A stretch of DNA of 64,000 nucleotides from Paraflavitalea pollutisoli (GCF_029360705.1 NZ_JARKMX010000001.1:806001-870000), one strand, 5' to 3'. Shown: positions 26,136-34,613, counted from the first letter of the stretch. Translations and numbers: made by a program. Notes: a model not told the origin generated them from the letters alone.

Positions 26136-27044
26136 ATGAGTGCTTACAGATTAGATTACCTGGATCAGTTGGAGGCGGAAGCGATACATATCTTCCGGGA
26201 AGTGGCAGGTCAGTTTGAGCGGCCCGCTTTGTTGTTTTCGGGAGGTAAAGATTCTATTACACTTGTTCACCTGGCATTGAAAGCTTTCAGGCCTGGTAAG
26301 TTTCCTTTTCCGCTGGTACACATCGATACCGGCCATAATTTTCAGGAGGCGCTTGATTACCGTGATGCCCTGGCAGCTCAACTTGGCGAAAGGCTCATAG
26401 TACGCAATGTGGGTGATACCATCAAAGCCAAACAGCTGACTGAGCCCAAGGGCAAGTTTGCCAGCCGGAATGCCTTGCAAACGTTTACCCTGCTCGATAC
26501 CATCGAGGAATTTAAGTTCGATGCCTGCATCGGTGGTGCACGCCGCGATGAAGAAAAGGCCCGGGCCAAAGAGAGGATCTTTTCTGTACGGGATGAATTT
26601 GGTCAATGGGATCCCAAACTGCAGCGCCCCGAACTGTGGAATACCTACAATGGTAAGATCCACAAGGGAGAGAATGTACGGGTATTCCCGATCAGCAACT
26701 GGACAGAACTCGATGTGTGGAACTATATCCGTCGCGAGAAGATCGAATTGCCTTCTATTTACTTTGCGCATGATCGTGAAGTGATCGAACACCAGGGGCA
26801 ATTGGTGGCCATGTCGGAGTTTATTCAACTGGAGCCTACCGATAAGGTATTTACCCGTAAAGTACGGTATCGTACCGTGGGTGATATGACCTGTACGGCA
26901 GCTGTTGAATCGGGTGCTTCCACGATCGACGATATCATCAATGAGATCACGGCTACCAAGACCAGTGAGCGTGGTGAGACGCGGATCGATGACCGGGTAT
27001 CGGAAGCGGCCATGGAAGACAGAAAGAAGAACGGTTATTTCTAA
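26136..27044 (+). CDS. cysD: Sulfate adenylyltransferase subunit 2
   Basis: A 302-aa subunit of ATP sulfurylase. The PP-loop is LLFSGGKDSITLVHLA; other markers are HIDTGHNFQEALDYRD, GGARRDEEKARAKERIFS, PISNWTELDVWNYI and the C-terminal RKKNGYF. It adenylylates sulfate to APS in the cytoplasm, driven by GTP hydrolysis of CysN. It is third in the order leader-cysH-cysD-cysN. Confidence 0.97.
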   Translation: MSAYRLDYLDQLEAEAIHIFREVAGQFERPALLFSGGKDSITLVHLALKAFRPGKFPFPLVHIDTGHNFQEALDYRDALAAQLGERLIVRNVGDTIKAKQLTEPKGKFASRNALQTFTLLDTIEEFKFDACIGGARRDEEKARAKERIFSVRDEFGQWDPKLQRPELWNTYNGKIHKGENVRVFPISNWTELDVWNYIRREKIELPSIYFAHDREVIEHQGQLVAMSEFIQLEPTDKVFTRKVRYRTVGDMTCTAAVESGASTIDDIINEITATKTSERGETRIDDRVSEAAMEDRKKNGYF

Positions 27045-27113
27045 TGCACCTGGCCGTTGAAGGCCGTTGCGAATCGATGAACAATCATTAAGAAAACACA
27101 ACAAATTATAAAC

Positions 27114-28355
27114 ATGGACTTACTTCGTTTCATAACTGCCGGTAGCGTTGATGATGGCAAAAGCACGTTGATTGGCCGGCTGCTGTATGATAGTAAGAGC
27201 ATCATGATCGATCAGCTGGAAGCGATCGAACGGCAAAGCAAGAACAAAGAAGAAGGGGAGATCGATCTCGCCTTGCTGACTGATGGTTTGCGTGCCGAGC
27301 GTGAGCAGGGCATCACCATTGATGTCGCTTATAAATACTTCTCTACTCCCAAAAGGAAGTTCATCATTGCCGATGCGCCCGGGCATATTCAGTATACCCG
27401 CAACATGGTGACCGGCGCTTCCAATGCCGACCTGGCGATCATCCTCATCGACGCGCGCAATGGGGTGGCAGAACAAACACGCCGTCACTCGATCATTGCC
27501 TCCCTGTTGAATATTCCGCATATCGTGGTGGCCATCAATAAAATGGACCTGGTCGATTTCTCTCAGGATGTATACAACAATATCGTGATCGATTATGCCA
27601 AGGTTGCGCAATCGCTGGGCCTGAAGCAGGTAACCTATATTCCGCTGAGTGCCTTGCAAGGCGATAATATCGTGGAGAAATCGGAAAAGATGAGTTGGTA
27701 TGAAGGTCCTTCGCTGCTCCATTTCCTGGAAGAAGTGCAGGTTCAGGATACCATCAACCTGACCGATGGCCGGTTCCCGGTGCAATATGTAATCCGTCCT
27801 CAAACAGAAGATCTGCATGATTACCGGGGATACGCCGGTAAGATCATCAGTGGTATTTACAAAGTGGGTGATGCGGTGACTATACAGCCTGCCGGCATAT
27901 CCACCAGGATCAAAGCCATTGAATTGGGCGGCAAGGAAGTGCCCGAGGCATTTGCTCCTCAAAGCGTGATCCTGCACCTCGAAGACAATATCGATATCAG
28001 CCGGGGCGATGTGATCGTCAACAGTACGCAACCGGTAAAAATAGCCCAGGAGTTGGAAGTGCTGTTGTGTTGGATGGACAATAAGCCATTGGTGCCCGGC
28101 AACAAGTATTTATTACAACTCAATAGCCGCGTAGTGCGTTCGGTGGTGCGGAACATCGAATTCAAACTCGATGTCAATACCCTCGAGCGTAACGAAGCGC
28201 CGGCGCAGGCAGTACTGAATGATGTGATCAAGGCGACGATCAAGACGGCTTCCCCCATCCCGTACGATGCTTACCAGGATCTGCGGGCGAATGGTGGGGC
28301 TATTCTGATCGACGAGACCAGTCATGTGACGGTTGGTGCCTGTATGATCCAGTAA
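27114..28355 (+). CDS. cysN: Sulfate adenylyltransferase subunit 1 (GTPase)
   Basis: A 413-aa translation-factor-like GTPase. G1 is GSVDDGKSTLIGRLL, G3 is DAPGHIQYTRNMVTGAS and G4 is NKMDL. Beta-barrel domains II and III follow. It has no C-terminal APS-kinase (CysC) extension, consistent with the APS reductase upstream. It partners with CysD. Confidence 0.97.
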   Translation: MDLLRFITAGSVDDGKSTLIGRLLYDSKSIMIDQLEAIERQSKNKEEGEIDLALLTDGLRAEREQGITIDVAYKYFSTPKRKFIIADAPGHIQYTRNMVTGASNADLAIILIDARNGVAEQTRRHSIIASLLNIPHIVVAINKMDLVDFSQDVYNNIVIDYAKVAQSLGLKQVTYIPLSALQGDNIVEKSEKMSWYEGPSLLHFLEEVQVQDTINLTDGRFPVQYVIRPQTEDLHDYRGYAGKIISGIYKVGDAVTIQPAGISTRIKAIELGGKEVPEAFAPQSVILHLEDNIDISRGDVIVNSTQPVKIAQELEVLLCWMDNKPLVPGNKYLLQLNSRVVRSVVRNIEFKLDVNTLERNEAPAQAVLNDVIKATIKTASPIPYDAYQDLRANGGAILIDETSHVTVGACMIQ

Positions 28356-28364
28356 AATTATTGC

Positions 28365-28387
28365 CCCGGGCGGCAGCGCTGCCCGGG
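28365..28387 (+). terminator. GC-rich hairpin between cysN and cobA
   Basis: CCCGGGC (28365-28371) pairs with GCCCGGG (28381-28387). The T-run is short (CCTTTG), so it may end only part of the transcripts. A new promoter and operator follow at once. Confidence 0.65.
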
Positions 28388-28389
28388 CC

Positions 28390-28422
28390 TTTGAAAAATA
28401 CGATAAGTAGGAAGTATATTTT
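28390..28422 (+). promoter_or_regulatory. Candidate internal promoter before cobA
   Basis: TTTG (28390-28393), a 21-bp spacer and TATATTTT (28415-28422, one mismatch to TAnnTTTG) lie between the cysN terminator-like hairpin and cobA. The predicted start near 28429 would put the TCTA-N9-TAGA site just downstream. Confidence 0.5.
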
Positions 28423-28433
28423 TATGCCCCTTT

Positions 28434-28454
28434 AATCTACTAAAAAAGTAGACA
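28434..28454. promoter_or_regulatory. TCTA-N9-TAGA palindrome, site 2 (at the cobA start)
   Basis: TCTACT (28436-28441) and AGTAGA (28447-28452) are perfect inverted arms around a 5-bp A-run. The site ends 2 bp before the cobA ATG and lies downstream of the candidate -7 box, a typical repressor position. Confidence 0.72.
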
Positions 28455-28456
28455 TA

Positions 28457-29311
28457 ATGAAAGCAAACCACACAGGTAAAGTGATTCTGGCAGGTGCCGG
28501 TCCGGGTGATCCCGAACTGCTGACCATCAAGGTGGCCCGATACCTGCAACAGGCGGATGTAGTATTGACCGACCGGCTGGTGAGTGAGGATATCCTGAAG
28601 GCCTATGTACGGCAGGATGCAACTTTGATCTATGTGGGCAAGCAGTGTCGCCGCGGTGCTTCTACACCGCAGGAAACGATCAACGAGCTGCTGGTGGAAT
28701 ATGCCGAACAAGGCAAACTGGTAGTGCGCCTGAAAGGGGGCGATGTATCTATCTTTTCCAATATCCTGGACGAGCTGCAAATACTGGCTGCTCATCAAAT
28801 TCCTTATGAGATCATTCCGGGAGTGACGTCGGCCCTGGGCGCCGCGGCCTATGCCGGTATTCCGTTGACCGCCCGTGGATATTCAACCGCGGTTCGCTTG
28901 TTGACCTATTATAAATCCGATGTGGTTACCGACGCTTACTGGAAGGAACTGGCGACCACGGATGATACCCTGGTATTTTATATGTCGTCGGAAACCCTCG
29001 AAGGGGTGGTAGCCAACCTGACCCGGCATGGTATCAACGGCGATAAATTACTGGCTGTGGTGGAGCAGGCAACAACCCCGCTGCAGAACCTACAGGTGTG
29101 CAATATTTACGATTACAATGAACAGTTGAAAGGCAGGAAATTCATTTCTCCTTCACTGGTGATCATAGGCCGGGTAGTAGGACTGCATGAGCAGTTTGGC
29201 TGGCTGGCCAACAGCAATAGCCGGGAGGAGTACTTTAAGCCCGTAGCCAAATTATTTACAACCATTACTGACCATACTGAAAAAGTAAAAGACCATGTTA
29301 GTAGAGCCTAA
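28457..29311 (+). CDS. cobA: Uroporphyrinogen-III C-methyltransferase
   Basis: A 284-aa SAM-dependent methyltransferase of the tetrapyrrole methylase family. Motifs: VILAGAGPGDPELLTIKVARYL, VVLTDRLVS, VGKQCRRG, VRLKGGDVSIF and EIIPGVTSALGAAAYAGIPLTARG. It makes precorrin-2, the precursor of the siroheme used by the sulfite reductase encoded two genes on. Its 3' end overlaps cysJ by 17 bp, so the two are translationally coupled. Confidence 0.95.
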   Translation: MKANHTGKVILAGAGPGDPELLTIKVARYLQQADVVLTDRLVSEDILKAYVRQDATLIYVGKQCRRGASTPQETINELLVEYAEQGKLVVRLKGGDVSIFSNILDELQILAAHQIPYEIIPGVTSALGAAAYAGIPLTARGYSTAVRLLTYYKSDVVTDAYWKELATTDDTLVFYMSSETLEGVVANLTRHGINGDKLLAVVEQATTPLQNLQVCNIYDYNEQLKGRKFISPSLVIIGRVVGLHEQFGWLANSNSREEYFKPVAKLFTTITDHTEKVKDHVSRA

Positions 29312-31031
29312 ATTGAAGTTGTTGCTTGACCTGGTAAACGGTTCCTCCAGGGATGAACTGATCTGGATGAACGGGTACCTGGCAGGCTTGTTGGCGCAGC
29401 CGCAAACGGCGCAAGCTGCTATTGCGGCTCCGGCAGCCGCGGTTGTCGCTGCAGCAGACGCCAAGCCGGCCGTACAGAAAATTACGATAGCATACGGTAC
29501 GGAGACCGGTAACTCCAAAAAGCTGGCTGCTGATTTCGCTTCACAAGCGAAGAAGAAAGGCATCAATGCCAAGCTGGTGAGCCTTGATCAATATAAGCTC
29601 AATGACCTGTCGAAGGAAGAGTACTTCTTTACCATCATAAGTACACAAGGTGAGGGTGAGCCACCTGCCACTGCTAAGAAGTTCTATGACCATATTCACC
29701 AGAATGGCTTCAAGCTGAGCCAGCTCAAATTTGGCGTACTGGCATTGGGTGATACCTCTTATCCGCTATTTTGTAAGGCCGGCGAAGATGTGGATGCACA
29801 GTTGCTGAAATTGGGTGGACAGCGCATTGCGACGTTGCAGCGTTGTGATACGGACTATCATTCGGAAGCGACCAGCTGGTTCTCCGACGTGCTGACCCAG
29901 CTGACAACGGCCAGTCCTGCGGCGGCGGTAGCTGTTGTTGGCGCACCCGTTGCTAAAAAAACGACTGGTAAGAAAATATACACCGGAAAGATACTGACCA
30001 ACCTCAACCTGAATGACCGGGATTCTTCCAAAGAAACCTATCACATCGAGATTGGTGTTGATGACGAGGTAGACTATTTGCCGGGCGATTCCATCGGAAT
30101 CATTCCTGAAAATCCCAGAACAGCGGTGGATACCATTCTTGCGCTGGGGTTCAGCAACAATAATACCCCTTTCACTTTCCGCAACGAGTCGGATTCGATC
30201 TACAATCACCTCCTGAAGCGGATCAATATTGCCTGGCTGCCGGAACGCGTTGTGAAGCAGTATGCTGCGATCGTGAAACAGGATATTCCTGAAACGAAGA
30301 TCGGGCTGGTTGACCTGATGAAGATCTACCCGGTCAAGGACCTGCAGCAGTTTCATGAAGTGGTGTCGATCCTGGAGCCGATAACGCCCCGGTTGTATTC
30401 GATCTCTTCTTCGCCCAATGCGCATTCGGGAGAAGTACATATTATCGTAGCCCGCGATACCTTCTACATCAACCAGGAGCTCAAGTTTGGCTTGTGTTCG
30501 GACTACCTGTCGCAGCAGCTCGCTGTCGATAGGGAGATCGAGTTTTATGTGCACAAGAATAGCCAGTTCAGGTTGCCCGAAGCAGGCAAAGATGTGATCA
30601 TGGTGGGGCCGGGTACCGGCATTGCACCTTTCCGTTCCTTTATTGCCGAGCGCGATGCTACCGGTGCGGAAGGCCGCAACTGGTTGTTCTTCGGTGATCA
30701 GCACTTTGTATCTGACTTTCTGTATCAAACGGAGTTGCAGAACTGGTTACAAACCGGTTCATTGACGAATATCAGTCTCGCTTTTTCACGCGACCAGCAA
30801 TACAAGATCTATGTGCAGCACCGTATTCTGGAAAAGGCAGCGGAACTGTGGAAATGGATCAGTGGCGGTGCTTACATCTATATCTGCGGTGCCAAAGAGC
30901 CTATGAGTGTAGATGTGGAGTATGCCCTGCTGCAGGTGATACAACGCTACGGCAGCAAGACGGATGTACAAGCGCTCGAATTCCTCGATCAGTTGAAAGA
31001 GGAAGGCAGGTACCTGAAAGATGTTTATTAA
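29295..31031 (+). CDS. cysJ: Sulfite reductase (NADPH) flavoprotein subunit
   Basis: A 578-aa protein. An alanine-rich linker (residues about 35-60) precedes a flavodoxin FMN domain (ITIAYGTETGNSKKLA, IISTQGEGEPPATAKKF, LALGDTSYPLFC). The FAD/NADPH reductase module follows, with LPGDSIGIIPENP, PRLYSISSSPNAHSGEVHIIV, GPGTGIAPFRSFI and the C-terminal RYLKDVY. It passes NADPH electrons to CysI for six-electron reduction of sulfite to sulfide. Confidence 0.96.
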   Translation: MLVEPKLKLLLDLVNGSSRDELIWMNGYLAGLLAQPQTAQAAIAAPAAAVVAAADAKPAVQKITIAYGTETGNSKKLAADFASQAKKKGINAKLVSLDQYKLNDLSKEEYFFTIISTQGEGEPPATAKKFYDHIHQNGFKLSQLKFGVLALGDTSYPLFCKAGEDVDAQLLKLGGQRIATLQRCDTDYHSEATSWFSDVLTQLTTASPAAAVAVVGAPVAKKTTGKKIYTGKILTNLNLNDRDSSKETYHIEIGVDDEVDYLPGDSIGIIPENPRTAVDTILALGFSNNNTPFTFRNESDSIYNHLLKRINIAWLPERVVKQYAAIVKQDIPETKIGLVDLMKIYPVKDLQQFHEVVSILEPITPRLYSISSSPNAHSGEVHIIVARDTFYINQELKFGLCSDYLSQQLAVDREIEFYVHKNSQFRLPEAGKDVIMVGPGTGIAPFRSFIAERDATGAEGRNWLFFGDQHFVSDFLYQTELQNWLQTGSLTNISLAFSRDQQYKIYVQHRILEKAAELWKWISGGAYIYICGAKEPMSVDVEYALLQVIQRYGSKTDVQALEFLDQLKEEGRYLKDVY

Positions 31032-31060
31032 TCAGCTAACGACCATTCATCACAGAATAT

Positions 31061-32734
31061 ATGAGTACGAATAAGAATTTGTCGCCCGTAGAAAAGATCA
31101 AGGCCGAAAGTGACGCACTGCGTGGCACGCTGAAGCAAAGCTTGCATGATGATATTACCGGAGCACTTCGTGAAGATGATCAATCGGTAATCAAGTTTCA
31201 CGGTATGTACCAACAGGATGACCGCGATCGTCGCGAGGAGCGGAGTGCCAAGAAACTGGAATGGTTGTATTCCTACATGGTACGATTGCGCCTGCCTGGC
31301 GGTTTCCTGACACCGGAGCAGTGGGTGGGATTACACCATATTGCCGGAGAGCATTCTACCGGTGTGTTCAAAATTACAACCCGGCAGACGATTCAGCTGC
31401 ATGGCATCCTAAAATCGCATATCAAGCCTACGTTGCAGGCTTTCAATACTATCCACCTCGATTCTATTGCTGCCTGTGGTGATGTGAATCGTAACGTCGT
31501 TTGCGGTGCGCATCCGAAACAATCACCGGTGCACGAAGAAGTGTTTGCTTACGCCGACAAGCTGAGTAAGCTGGCGTTGCCCAAGACAAAAGCCTATTAT
31601 GAAGTGTGGCTGAATGAGAAGCCGCTGATCGATAAGAAAGAGGAAGAAGATCCGCTGTACCAGGAGCGTTACCTGCCCCGTAAGTTCAAGATCGCCCTGG
31701 CCATACCTCCACATAATGATGTGGACGTATTTACCAATGACCTTGGCCTGATCGCTATTGTGGAGAAAGGAAAGTTGATCGGCTTCAATATTGCCGTTGG
31801 TGGCGGTCTGGGTGCTACGCATGGAAATGCCAGTACCTATCCTCGGTTGGGCTCTATCCTTGGTTTTGTACGCGGTGAAGAGAATACCCTGAAGGCGGCG
31901 TATGAAGTGATTACGATTCAACGGGATCACGGTAACCGCAGCGACCGTAAATTGTCGCGCCTCAAATATACGGTTGACCGTATGGGGGTAGAAGCTTTTA
32001 AAGCTGAGTTGGAAAAGCGTTGTGGTTTTGCACTGGAAGAAGCTAAACCCTTTGAATTCAATCATCGTCCGGACTATTATGGCTGGCACCAGAACCATGA
32101 GAAGAAATGGTACTATACGGTGTTCTCCGAAAACGGCCGAATCCTCGACGATGAGCAGGTAGCTATGAAAACTGCCCTGCTGGAAGTAGCCAAAACTGGC
32201 AAGGCCAATTTCCGTTTTACTTGTAATCAAAATGTCATAATCAGTGATATCGATCCGAAAGACAAAAAGGCGATAGAAGCTATTTTGGAGCAATTCGGTA
32301 TCATTGCACATACAGACAAAGCCGGGTTGGTACGGAAGGCTGCTATTGCCTGTGTAGCGTTCAACACCTGCCCGCTGGCACTGGCAGAAGCCCAACGGTA
32401 CCTGCCAACGTTGATCGGTAAGATCGAGCCGCTGATGGAGAAGCATAAGATTGCCGATGACCAGATATCGATACGCATGACCGGTTGCCCGAACGGCTGT
32501 GGCAGACCCTATGCTGCCGAAATTGGTTTTGTGGGCACGGCTTACGGACAATACAATATGCACCTGGGTGGTGACCGTGATGGTATGCGCCTGAATAAAA
32601 AGTACAAGGAGAGCCTGGATGAATCGGCTATCTTGCGTGAACTCGATAGTTTATTTGAAGCCTATAGCCAGAAGCGGAAAAAAGGCGAGACGTTTGGTGA
32701 TTTTGCTGTACGTGAACAATGGGTTTCCGCTTAG
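31061..32734 (+). CDS. cysI: Sulfite reductase hemoprotein subunit
   Basis: A 557-aa siroheme/[4Fe-4S] subunit. The cluster and heme ligands are Cys431 and Cys437 (CVAFNTCPLALAEAQR) and Cys476 and Cys480 (TGCPNGCGRP). It also carries the two ferredoxin-like half-domains (TTRQTIQLHGI and CNQNVIISDI). It reduces sulfite to sulfide. It lies 29 bp after cysJ and 33 bp before the siroheme/transport fusion. Confidence 0.97.
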   Translation: MSTNKNLSPVEKIKAESDALRGTLKQSLHDDITGALREDDQSVIKFHGMYQQDDRDRREERSAKKLEWLYSYMVRLRLPGGFLTPEQWVGLHHIAGEHSTGVFKITTRQTIQLHGILKSHIKPTLQAFNTIHLDSIAACGDVNRNVVCGAHPKQSPVHEEVFAYADKLSKLALPKTKAYYEVWLNEKPLIDKKEEEDPLYQERYLPRKFKIALAIPPHNDVDVFTNDLGLIAIVEKGKLIGFNIAVGGGLGATHGNASTYPRLGSILGFVRGEENTLKAAYEVITIQRDHGNRSDRKLSRLKYTVDRMGVEAFKAELEKRCGFALEEAKPFEFNHRPDYYGWHQNHEKKWYYTVFSENGRILDDEQVAMKTALLEVAKTGKANFRFTCNQNVIISDIDPKDKKAIEAILEQFGIIAHTDKAGLVRKAAIACVAFNTCPLALAEAQRYLPTLIGKIEPLMEKHKIADDQISIRMTGCPNGCGRPYAAEIGFVGTAYGQYNMHLGGDRDGMRLNKKYKESLDESAILRELDSLFEAYSQKRKKGETFGDFAVREQWVSA

Positions 32735-32767
32735 TATATGATCATCATTAAACTCAATAGCTGAAGG

Positions 32768-34294
32768 ATGTCGACGGAAATGCAACAAACGCCGGTTCAG
32801 GGAACTTCCGCCAATGGGCAGGATGGCAACCATCTATTCCCTGTATTTCTGCGGCTCGAGGTCCTGGAACTGCTGTTGGTGGGAGGCGGAAAAGTAGGGT
32901 TGGAAAAGCTGACGGCTATCCTCAACAATTCGCCGCAGGCGAAGGTGCTGGTAGTGGCGATCAACGTGTTGCCCGAACTGCGTGAACTGGCTGCTCAATT
33001 TGACCAAATTCATATTGAAGAGCGGGCGTTTGAAGAAGCCGACCTAGACGGCAAAGATCTCGTGGTCATTGCGGTGGATGATAAAGCTGCCAGCCAGGCC
33101 ATCCGTGAAGCTGCCCGTGCCAGGAAGATCCTGGTCAATGCCGCCGATAAGCCCGATCAGTGTGATTTTTACCTGAGCTCTGTCGTACAGAAAGGGAATC
33201 TGAAAATAGCCATTTCTACTAACGGTAAGTCACCAACAGCTGCAAAGCGCATCAAAGAGGTGCTGAACAAGGCTTTGCCTGCTGAGTTGAATGACGTGAT
33301 CAATAACCTGCATACGGTTCGTAACAAGTTGAACGGAAATTTCGAATTTAAGGTTAAGAAGCTCAATGAGCTGACCAAAATACTGGTAGAGCGTGACAAT
33401 GCGGAGAAGGAACGGCGCTGGCGTAAAATTGCCACCTATTCACTGGTGGCTTTTGCCTTGATGCTGGTAGGGCATTTTATCTTTTCGTACCTGCCTTTAC
33501 AGGAGATCGCCGATGATACCATTGCCTGGTACCAGACGCTGGACAAGAACTTTCATTGGATGGTGGGCGCAGGATTTCTGGCCCAGATGGTGGATGGAGC
33601 GCTTGGCATGGGATATGGTGTTACCAGTTCCACCGTGCTGCAGGTAGCGGGTGTGAGTCCGGTAGCCATCAGTGCGAGTATCCACACGGCGGAGATGTTT
33701 GCCAGTGGCGCTTCTGGCTATAGCCACTACAAGTTTGGCAACGTCAATAAAAAGCTTTTCAAAGCTTTGGTCATTCCTGGGGTCATCGGGGCCGTTTTGG
33801 GGGCTGTATTGCTCTCCACGTTTGGAGAGACGCATATTGAATATGTTCGCCCCATACTGGCTGCCTATACCATGTTCCTGGGTTTGAAAATACTGTACAA
33901 TGCGTTCCGTAGCCAGCAACAAAAAAAGAAGTTCAAGCGATACAGTACCCTGGCGGGTGCAGGTGGGTTTTTGGATTCTTTCGGTGGCGGTGGCTGGGGC
34001 CCGATTGTTACGACCACACTGATCGACAAAGGTAGAAGCCCCCGGTTTGTAATCGGGTCGGTGAGCCTGACGGAGTTTTTTGTAACCCTGGCGAGTGCTT
34101 TCACTTTTTTCACCCTCCAAGGGGTGTCGCACTGGCAGGTGATCGCTGCGCTGATCATTGGAGGTTTACTGGCTGCACCGCTGGCGGCCAGGCTGGCTGG
34201 TAAGCTACCGCGAAAGACTGCCATGGTACTGTTGGGTGCACTGGTTATTTTCTGGAGCGTTCGGATTATTTACGGCATGAAGATATTTCACTAA
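32768..34294 (+). CDS. Fusion: siroheme synthase N-terminal (precorrin-2 dehydrogenase/ferrochelatase-like) domain plus TSUP (TauE/SafE) transporter
   Basis: A 508-aa protein in two parts. Residues about 20-215 form a Met8/CysG-N-like domain: Rossmann loop LLLVGGGKVGLEK, NAADKPDQCDFYLSSVVQKG with the catalytic-site Asp, and STNGKSPTAAKRIKEVL. A charged coiled linker (KKLNELTKILVERDNAEKERRW) leads into a hydrophobic half with about eight membrane segments. That half has two TSUP repeats (GFLAQMVDGALGMGYGV and GFLDSFGGGGWGPIV). The first domain would finish siroheme (NAD-dependent oxidation and iron insertion) after CobA. TSUP proteins carry sulfite, sulfonates or related anions. Sirohydrochlorin chemistry and anion transport are thus on one membrane protein. 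It ends the cys operon. Confidence 0.93.
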   Translation: MSTEMQQTPVQGTSANGQDGNHLFPVFLRLEVLELLLVGGGKVGLEKLTAILNNSPQAKVLVVAINVLPELRELAAQFDQIHIEERAFEEADLDGKDLVVIAVDDKAASQAIREAARARKILVNAADKPDQCDFYLSSVVQKGNLKIAISTNGKSPTAAKRIKEVLNKALPAELNDVINNLHTVRNKLNGNFEFKVKKLNELTKILVERDNAEKERRWRKIATYSLVAFALMLVGHFIFSYLPLQEIADDTIAWYQTLDKNFHWMVGAGFLAQMVDGALGMGYGVTSSTVLQVAGVSPVAISASIHTAEMFASGASGYSHYKFGNVNKKLFKALVIPGVIGAVLGAVLLSTFGETHIEYVRPILAAYTMFLGLKILYNAFRSQQQKKKFKRYSTLAGAGGFLDSFGGGGWGPIVTTTLIDKGRSPRFVIGSVSLTEFFVTLASAFTFFTLQGVSHWQVIAALIIGGLLAAPLAARLAGKLPRKTAMVLLGALVIFWSVRIIYGMKIFH

Positions 34295-34298
34295 ATAA

Positions 34299-34328
34299 AA
34301 AGCCCCGCGGCCATGCGCCCGGGGCTTT
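34299..34328 (+). terminator. Terminator of the cys operon
   Basis: AAAGCCCCG (34299-34307) pairs with CGGGGCTTT (34320-34328), with T-rich sequence after the stem. Confidence 0.88.
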
Positions 34329-34341
34329 CTTATATATTAAT

Positions 34342-34362
34342 AGTCCATTAAAATAATAGACT
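34342..34362. promoter_or_regulatory. TCTA-N9-TAGA palindrome, site 3 (upstream of leader peptide 2)
   Basis: AGTCCATT (34342-34349) and AATAGACT (34355-34362) are inverted 8-bp arms with one mismatch around AAAAT. The spacing is the same as at sites 1, 2 and 4. It lies about 32 bp before the second cysteine leader peptide. Confidence 0.68.
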
Positions 34363-34393
34363 GTATTTCGAAAATATCCTTTAAATTAGCGCC

Positions 34394-34480
34394 ATGATGC
34401 AATACCATTCGACTCCCTCACGACTATACTACGTGGCTACGATCCATGCTTTGGAGTGCTATTGTTGTACTAACAAATAG
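34394..34480 (+). CDS. Cysteine-rich leader peptide upstream of the TonB receptor (28 aa)
   Basis: ATG at 34394 opens a 28-codon frame ending TAG at 34478-34480. The tail reads ECYCCTNK (TGC TAT TGT TGT), a Cys-Tyr-Cys-Cys cluster close to the stop, as in the leader before cysH. The Cys codons form the 5' arm of a hairpin (TGCTATT 34457-34463 with AATAGCA 34476-34482) whose 3' arm covers the stop codon, so a stalled ribosome would open it. A terminator-like hairpin follows at 34525. GCGCC precedes the ATG, as at kdsA and dut. Translation is inferred; the only evidence is composition, position and the matching upstream copy. Confidence 0.7.
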   Translation: MMQYHSTPSRLYYVATIHALECYCCTNK

Positions 34481-34524
34481 CAGCCGCCCAGGTTCATCAT
34501 TCCAACATAATTACTCAATCCCGT

Positions 34525-34556
34525 AACCCGGATCAACACCCTTGTCCGGGTTTTAT
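34525..34556 (+). terminator. Attenuator-type terminator between leader peptide 2 and the TonB receptor
   Basis: AACCCGGA (34525-34532) pairs perfectly with TCCGGGTT (34545-34552) over a 12-nt loop and runs into TTTTATT. It lies 45 nt after the leader stop codon and 58 nt before the receptor start, where an attenuator would sit. A weak competing segment (CAGGTT near 34500) could pair with its 5' arm. Confidence 0.68.
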
Positions 34557-34567
34557 TAGACCATATA

Positions 34568-34588
34568 AGTCTATTAAATAAATAGACT
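34568..34588. promoter_or_regulatory. TCTA-N9-TAGA palindrome, site 4 (just upstream of the TonB receptor)
   Basis: AGTCTATT (34568-34575) and AATAGACT (34581-34588) are perfect 8-bp inverted arms around AAATA. It lies after the attenuator hairpin and 25 bp before the receptor ATG, so it could control a second, attenuator-free promoter or block readthrough. It is the best-conserved copy of the motif. Confidence 0.75.
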
Positions 34589-34613
34589 TTAACCTGCAAA
34601 TATCAACGACAAC

